Assembly (NCBI RefSeq): GCF_030253575.1
Contig: NC_080567.1
Location: 37,167,501-37,231,500 of the forward strand
DNA: 64,000 nucleotides
Direction: 5' to 3'
From: Rhododendron vialii
Taxonomy: Eukaryota; Streptophyta; Magnoliopsida; Ericales; Ericaceae
Shown here: positions 59,241-64,000 of the stretch, piece after piece
Numbering within the stretch: the stretch's first letter is position 1
How the letters are laid out: every line of letters starts with the position of its first letter
The notes under the pieces: model-generated
Databases searched by the model: none
What the model was told of the DNA's origin: nothing
What the model saw: only the letters and a program-made list of their open reading frames with translations
Program-made: the position numbers and the translations under genes

Positions 59241-61802
59241 ATGGAAAAGAAGCCAATGGCAACCCTCCTGTTTGTTTTCTGCATCTTCACCACTGCCACC
59301 TCCTCCGCCGTCACCTTCACCCCAAAAGACAATTTCTTAATCGACTGCGGCTCCGGCGCCCAAACCACCCATTCTGACGGCAGACTCTTCTTATCTGACC
59401 TAAACTCCGGCCAATATTTAGCCTCACAGAGCCGTGATATTTTAGCCTCAATCCCATCAGGAAATGTGTCTTCCCCTATATACCTCTCGGCCCGAATCTT
59501 CACCGAGGAAGCCACTTACACCTTCCGAATGGCCCGACCTGGATGGCACTGGATCCGTCTCCATTTCTACCCATTTAAAACCAACGAATATAATCTCCAA
59601 AATGCGAGGTTCACGGTCACGACGGACAGTCTGGTCCTCCTCCATGATTTCGGTGTCGAAAACAACAACAATACCGATCAGTGGTTTTTCAAAGAGTACC
59701 TCGTCAATGTCACATCAGAGCGTTTTTCTATCAAATTCACACCCCTAAAAGGCGACCCTGCTTTTATCAATGCCATCGAGGTGGTCTCTGCCCCTGACAT
59801 TTTGATCACCGACTCTGTTTCCGCTCTGTTTCCTGTTGCCCAAATCGATGGGTTTTCAATGCAATCGTACCAAACGGTTTACAGACTCAATGTGGGTGGC
59901 CCAGAAATCACATCGAAAAACGACACATTGGGCCGAACTTGGGCAACCGACGGGAATTTTCTGGCACACAAGGAGTTGGGCAAGCAAGTTTCAGTTTCGC
60001 CGACGGTGATCAAGTATCCGGAAGCTGGGTCCCCCTTGATTGCGCCCCAATCGGTCTATGCATCGGCCGTGGAGATGGGCGATGCGAATGTCGCGGCCGC
60101 AAACTTCAATGTCACGTGGAATTTGGACATCGACTTGTCGTACCAGTACTTGGTACGTCTCCATTTCTGCGATATTATTAGTAAATCGATGGATGATTTG
60201 TACTTCAATGTGTTTGTCAATGGGAAGAAGGCCATTTCCGGGATAGACTTGTCGACTTTGACAGGGGGCTTGGCGACGGCTTATTACAAAGATTTCGTCG
60301 TCAATTCTTCCATGGTTTCTTCCCCACTTAGCATTCAGATTGGCCCGTGGACAGAGGGGACGGGAGCGATAGACGCACTTTTAAATGGTCTTGAGGTTTT
60401 CAAAGTGAACAATTCGGTTGGGAGCTTGGATGGGGAGTTTGGTGTCGATGGAAACACGGCCAATGGTGTTCACAAAGGCACGGTGGCTGCGGTTGGGTTC
60501 TGTATGATGTTTGGTGCCTTTGTTGGATTAGGCGCGGTGGCAGTCAAGTGGCAGAAAAGGCCTCAGGATTGGCAGAAGAGGAATAGCTTCTCTTCCTGGT
60601 TGCTCCCGCTTCATGCGGGAGACGCTAGCTTCATGAATAGCAAGAGTTCGATGGGCTCTCGAAAAAGCCAATTCTTTTCGTCCACAACGGGCTTAGGCCG
60701 GTACTTTTCGTTTAACGAACTGACCGACGCCACCAAGAACTGGGACTCGAAAGCAGTGATTGGCGTTGGTGGTTTCGGGAACGTGTATTATGGAGAGCTT
60801 GATGATGGGACGGTAGTCGCTGTCAAGCGTGGAAACCCACAATCCGAGCAGGGGATCAACGAGTTTCAGACGGAAATCCAGATGCTATCAAAACTCAGGC
60901 ACCGTCACTTGGTGTCTCTTATCGGGTATTGTGACGAAAACACCGAAATGATCCTGGTGTACGAATTCATGTTGAACGGGCCGCTCAGGGACCATCTCTA
61001 CGGCAAGGATCTGAGCCCGTTGACGTGGAAACAAAGGTTGGAAATATGCATAGGGGCAGCCCGTGGACTCCACTACCTCCACACGGGGGCGGCCCAGGGC
61101 ATAATCCACCGAGATGTGAAGACCACAAACATTCTGCTCGACGAAAACTTCATTGCCAAGATGGCCGATTTTGGGCTCTCCAAGGATGCTCCCTCGTCAG
61201 ACGGCCAAAACTACGTAAGCACCGCGGTCAAGGGAAGCTTCGGGTATCTGGACCCGGAGTACTTCCGAAAACAACAACTGACAGACAAATCCGATGTTTA
61301 CTCATTCGGGGTGGTTTTACTAGAGGTATTATGCGCTCGACCGGCGCTTGATCCTGGTCTACCGAGGGAACAGGTGAACCTGGCCGAGTGGGCAATGCAG
61401 TGGAAGCGGAAGGGGTTGCTGGAGAAGATCATGGACCCGGTTTTAATCGGATCGATCAACCTGGAATCGATGAAGAAGTATGCTGAGGCAGCGGAGAAGT
61501 GCTTGGCGGAGTACGGCGTCGATAGGCCTACAATGGGAGACGTGCTGTGGAATTTGGAGTATGCTTTGCAGCTGCAGGAGGCTTCGGCGCAGGGGAAGGC
61601 TGATGATGAGAACAAGGAACTTGCTGGCACTGCCGCCGCATCTCCTCCTTCCGCAGCGGTTGCCCCTGCTGCGGCTGCAACGACAGATAACCGTCGGATT
61701 TCTCCGCCTGAACAGAGTAGGAACCCGGCAGAAGTTCCGGTGATCGATGAGCACTCGGGGACTGCGATGTTCGCTCAATTTGCAGCCATCAATGGCAGAT
61801 GA
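59241..61802 (+). CDS. CrRLK1L malectin-like receptor kinase
   Basis: A single exon encodes an 853-aa plasma-membrane receptor kinase of the Catharanthus roseus RLK1-like family (FERONIA, THESEUS1, HERK1, ERULUS), which monitors cell-wall state. The signal peptide is residues 1-23 (TLLFVFCIFTTATSSA). An extracellular tandem malectin-like region spans about 28-400, with N-glycosylation sites such as NVTS and NNSV. The transmembrane helix lies at about 414-438 (VAAVGFCMMFGAFVGLGAVA). The kinase domain spans about 490-770: GVGGFGNVY (from 508), VAVK with K529, HRDVK with D625, DFG at 643-645 and activation loop TAVKGSFGYLDPEY. It is an RD kinase with all catalytic residues. The C-terminal tail is Ala/Pro-rich. 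LGRYFSFNELTDATKNWDSK and PREQVNLAEWAMQWKRKG suggest closeness to At5g61350 (ERULUS/CAP1) or At5g24010, not resolved. The ATG at 59241 was chosen because it directly precedes the signal peptide. Confidence 0.96.
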   Translation: MEKKPMATLLFVFCIFTTATSSAVTFTPKDNFLIDCGSGAQTTHSDGRLFLSDLNSGQYLASQSRDILASIPSGNVSSPIYLSARIFTEEATYTFRMARPGWHWIRLHFYPFKTNEYNLQNARFTVTTDSLVLLHDFGVENNNNTDQWFFKEYLVNVTSERFSIKFTPLKGDPAFINAIEVVSAPDILITDSVSALFPVAQIDGFSMQSYQTVYRLNVGGPEITSKNDTLGRTWATDGNFLAHKELGKQVSVSPTVIKYPEAGSPLIAPQSVYASAVEMGDANVAAANFNVTWNLDIDLSYQYLVRLHFCDIISKSMDDLYFNVFVNGKKAISGIDLSTLTGGLATAYYKDFVVNSSMVSSPLSIQIGPWTEGTGAIDALLNGLEVFKVNNSVGSLDGEFGVDGNTANGVHKGTVAAVGFCMMFGAFVGLGAVAVKWQKRPQDWQKRNSFSSWLLPLHAGDASFMNSKSSMGSRKSQFFSSTTGLGRYFSFNELTDATKNWDSKAVIGVGGFGNVYYGELDDGTVVAVKRGNPQSEQGINEFQTEIQMLSKLRHRHLVSLIGYCDENTEMILVYEFMLNGPLRDHLYGKDLSPLTWKQRLEICIGAARGLHYLHTGAAQGIIHRDVKTTNILLDENFIAKMADFGLSKDAPSSDGQNYVSTAVKGSFGYLDPEYFRKQQLTDKSDVYSFGVVLLEVLCARPALDPGLPREQVNLAEWAMQWKRKGLLEKIMDPVLIGSINLESMKKYAEAAEKCLAEYGVDRPTMGDVLWNLEYALQLQEASAQGKADDENKELAGTAAASPPSAAVAPAAAATTDNRRISPPEQSRNPAEVPVIDEHSGTAMFAQFAAINGR

Positions 61803-62270
61803 ATGAAATCTTTAGTTGTTATTCCCAAATAGATGAACTAATATGCTATGTTTTGTGCTCTCTCTTCTTTTCCGGTTTATCTACGTTGGGTTTCTTGTTG
61901 TATTGAAACTACAGGATGGATGTAAAGCAAATTCCTTGAAATCTTATGCACTATTTATATTTGTATTTATATACGTCGGTGTGTAGATATATATTGCTCT
62001 CAGGAGTGTGATTTTTCCAGTTTTGTAGTCCCGTTTTGCGTTCTGAAAATGATAAGTTGAATGAAGACGGCAAAAAAAATGCAAAGCTTGTTCTGAATTT
62101 GTATCTGTGAGTGCATTTTGTATGAATAACACCAGAAGATGGAAAGACTCGTTATAAGAAGACAGTGCACATAAACACACACAAAAAAAATATTACCAAA
62201 GCAGAAACAGCATAAAAGTTGAGGAGATCCTTCTGCAAACTCCAATATGTTGCAACCCGAGTGTGCGCGC

Positions 62271-62272
<2 letters not shown>
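61803..62272. other. receptor kinase 3' flank
   Basis: The likely 3' UTR and AT-rich spacer. No further gene seen. Confidence 0.5.

Positions 62273-62323
<51 letters not shown>
62273..62323. repeat. GA microsatellite
   Basis: About 25 perfect GA units preceded by GTGCGCGCGT. Confidence 0.95.
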
Positions 62324-62324
<1 letters not shown>

Positions 62325-62475
62325 CATTAGTCTGGTGTGTAAAGGAATGCTAGTAGAAAAAACAGAACTAGCCATAAGCTGCTCCAGCAAACTCAATTAG
62401 CGCAACCATTCAGTTCCCGTTTGAGCTTGTAGAGAAAATTGAAGTTTGTGGTGTCGAAAGGCATGTTTTAAGAGG

Positions 62476-62628
62476 AATGTTACGGGTACCGAAAAACCAT
62501 ACTGAAAATTTACTTCATACTCACAATAAGTGTAGGTCCCATCTCGGATGTTTATGGGCAAAGTATACTTATTATAAGTATGAAGTAGCCTTTTCGCTAT
62601 GCTTTTTCGGTACCCCATAGCATCACCA
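62476..62628. mobile_element. small fold-back MITE
   Basis: The inverted ends are GGGTACCGAAAAACCATACT on the left and, on the other strand, GGGTACCGAAAAAGCATAGC. Inner arms TACTTCATACT and AGTATGAAGTA pair too. About 150 bp, no coding capacity. Confidence 0.75.
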
Positions 62629-62689
62629 TCACCGTAGGAATAAGGTATTACTAGTAGTATTTTTGGGGGTTGATTCTCAAAATATCATG

Positions 62690-63010
62690 AAAGAGGGCCA
62701 AACTCCTACATGCGCCACAAGCATTGCTATCAAACAAACCAAGCTACTCGAACTCACTTAATGATCGGCTCATTAACAAATCATGTATTCGACTTTGTAC
62801 ATAAACGACTTGAGTTTAAACACTTTCTTTGAGTTTTGTTAATTGGTTAGCAAAACTTGAAACCACCACTATTCAGCTCGATAATTTTATTACGAGAGCT
62901 TGTTTCGTGATTGCTTCCATTATAAAACTAGTTCGAGATCAACACTTGATAATTGTACGAGTTCTAATGCACCTTAAAAGTTCATCAAAATTTCCAATTC
63001 AGCCAACTCA
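62690..63010. other. weak dispersed-repeat remnant
   Basis: ACCAAGCTACTCGAACTCAC, GATCGGCTCATTAA and similar phrases recall the GAGCTCGGCT-type repeat at 27590-27880. The similarity is loose. Confidence 0.25.
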
Positions 63011-63251
63011 CTCATTAAAACAAAAAATTATTTGTTGGTCTCGGGGCACCGCCACCATTATCCACCGTACATTGTTGTGGGGCCAGTTTATGACCCCACG
63101 AAAATGTGCGATGGATAAGGGTCAAAATACCAAACCAACCACATGCACGGTTGTAGTCACCTTTCTTGTCAACCACCAGTGAGAACAAAATGAAGGCCAC
63201 ATTGTGACTCTGTGAGGACTGAGGAGAGAGAAAGAGATGCCTCCAAATGGT

Positions 63252-63259
63252 ATAAAAGG
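63252..63259 (+). promoter_or_regulatory. TATA box of OXS3-like gene
   Basis: TATAAAAG lies about 210 bases before the start codon at 63465, leaving room for a leader of about 180 bases that contains the CT microsatellite. Confidence 0.5.
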
Positions 63260-63414
63260 GTTATTGAATGGACGAGAGCAAGTTTAGCTACGGCTGTGGC
63301 CACTTGCCTGCATTCTTCCGAATTCCAATTAGAACCATGCATGCCAACAGAAACGAACCATTTTCATTGTCCATATAACCGAACATCCTTTTTTTGTTTT
63401 GAACCCCAAAAGTT

Positions 63415-63415
63415 G

Positions 63416-63459
<44 letters not shown>
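63415..63459. repeat. CT microsatellite abutting a start codon
   Basis: About 22 CT units end five bases before the ATG at 63465 of the OXS3-like gene, so the repeat is part of its leader. Confidence 0.95.
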
Positions 63460-63462
<3 letters not shown>

Positions 63463-63464
63463 AT

Positions 63465-63873
63465 ATGGAGAAAGAAACTGAACGTAACATGAGGAGTTTT
63501 GACATGGATATGCAGAAGACTGATCTTACACAGAAGTAAGAAAAGAAGCTGTTTTTACATGGATTCAGTAATCCACCGCTTATCAAAAAAAAACAAAAAA
63601 AGTAATCAACCCATGCTTCATTCAAAGTGACCACAAATTGAATTTTCCTTTCTTTTCTTTTTTTCCTTGTACAGCAGGAGAGGACTGTCGAGGTACTATT
63701 CAGGTAAAGCACGCTCATTTGTGTGCATGGCCGAGGTTCGGTGTGTGGAAGATCTCAAGAAACAAGAACACCCCCAGAAGAGGAAGAAGCATTCTGAGAG
63801 GCTGGTTCCTCCCCTTCCGTGTCGGAGGGTGTCAAGTAGTGCCCAATTCGCTTCGCCCATTCTTGGAATGTAA
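63465..63873 (+). CDS. OXS3-like stress-related protein
   Basis: Exon 1 63465-63535 (MEKETERNMRSFDMDMQKT and a few more residues) joins across a GT-AG intron to exon 2, which starts at 63675 or 63678 because two CAG acceptors overlap, and ends at the TAA 63871-63873. The product is about 89 aa. The core RGLSRYYSGKARSFVCMAEV, then CVEDLKKQEHPQKRKK and LPCRRVSSS, follows the plan of plant OXIDATIVE STRESS 3-like proteins: a GLS..Y.GKS.SF motif, a VEDL-type motif and a basic, probably nuclear-targeting stretch. The usual Ser-rich N-terminus is short here. Family members are linked to metal and oxidative stress tolerance. Part of exon 2 is repeated downstream. Confidence 0.72.
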
Positions 63874-63894
63874 ATTATGTAATATATTATCGCA

Positions 63895-64000
63895 ACTCAA
63901 ACCAATAGGCTGGCTCCTCCTCTCTCGCTTCGTAGGGTGTTAAGAAACAAGAACACCCCCAGAAAAGGATGATGCATTCTGAGAGGCTGGTTCCTCCAGT
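63895..64000 (+). repeat. partial repeat of OXS3-like exon 2
   Basis: AAGAAACAAGAACACCCCCA at about 63940, then GCATTCTGAGAGGCTGGTTC, repeats sequence at 63758-63810 with a few changes. Before it, AGGCTGGCTCCTCCTCTCTC and TAGGGTGTTAAG resemble 63799-63834. This implies at least two further partial units and a tandem array cut by the window end. Confidence 0.8.

Noticed and set aside
59210-61778. Several antisense and shifted frames across the receptor kinase gene
   Set aside because: They lie opposite or out of frame to a well-supported 853-codon gene and show no family motif. They are by-products of its GC-rich codons.

Overview
This is a nuclear segment from a flowering plant, almost certainly a eudicot. 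It is AT-rich and gene-poor, and it holds seven plant protein-coding genes, six of them split by GT-AG introns. It also carries many small fold-back DNA transposons (MITEs), tRNA-derived SINEs, a 5'-truncated LINE, LTR-element fossils and long CT/GA microsatellites. The species was not identified.

Layout. 1-3530 is a tandemly duplicated promoter segment, each copy loaded with different MITEs. 4045-8045 is a complete 14-exon rhamnogalacturonate lyase gene (PL4, pectin degradation). 8900-28100 is a transposon and pseudogene zone. It holds two diverged copies of a cassette made of SNF2 (DRD1/CHR35-like) exons plus an F-box exon (10141-10912 and 18897-20162), a dead SKP1-like copy (14641-14935), an LTR-like Gypsy fossil (12866-14600), a 5'-truncated Copia fossil whose 3' LTR cuts the second F-box copy (16628-18896), a large nested palindrome (20700-21645), a truncated LINE with target duplication (22374-23468) and a degenerate array of GAA..TTC dyads (24180-24620).

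28834-32768 is a nine-exon DnaJ/DnaJ-X co-chaperone gene. 36156-36892 is a small three-exon gene for a secreted precursor ending in a CASPARIAN STRIP INTEGRITY FACTOR (CIF)-type peptide; I consider it the most interesting gene here. 37992-38207 is a SINE with a 14-bp target duplication, followed by gene-empty DNA with a nearly perfect 340-bp palindrome at 42186-42528.

47075-50573 encodes a RING-H2 protein with a possible N-myristoylation site and introns in both UTRs. 53867-58366 encodes a plastid-targeted inositol-monophosphatase-fold enzyme (IMPL2/HISN7, histidinol-phosphate phosphatase). A perfect 44-bp tandem duplication copies the splice donor of its exon 6. 59241-61802 is a single-exon CrRLK1L receptor kinase. 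63465-63873 is a small OXS3-like gene followed by a partial repeat of its own coding sequence that runs off the window.

The genes do not form an operon or cluster. Three of them (the pectin lyase, the CrRLK1L receptor and the CIF-type peptide) belong to families that act at the cell wall or apoplast, but nothing in the sequence ties them together. All exon models were read by eye from splice signals, frame continuity and family resemblance. No search was run.
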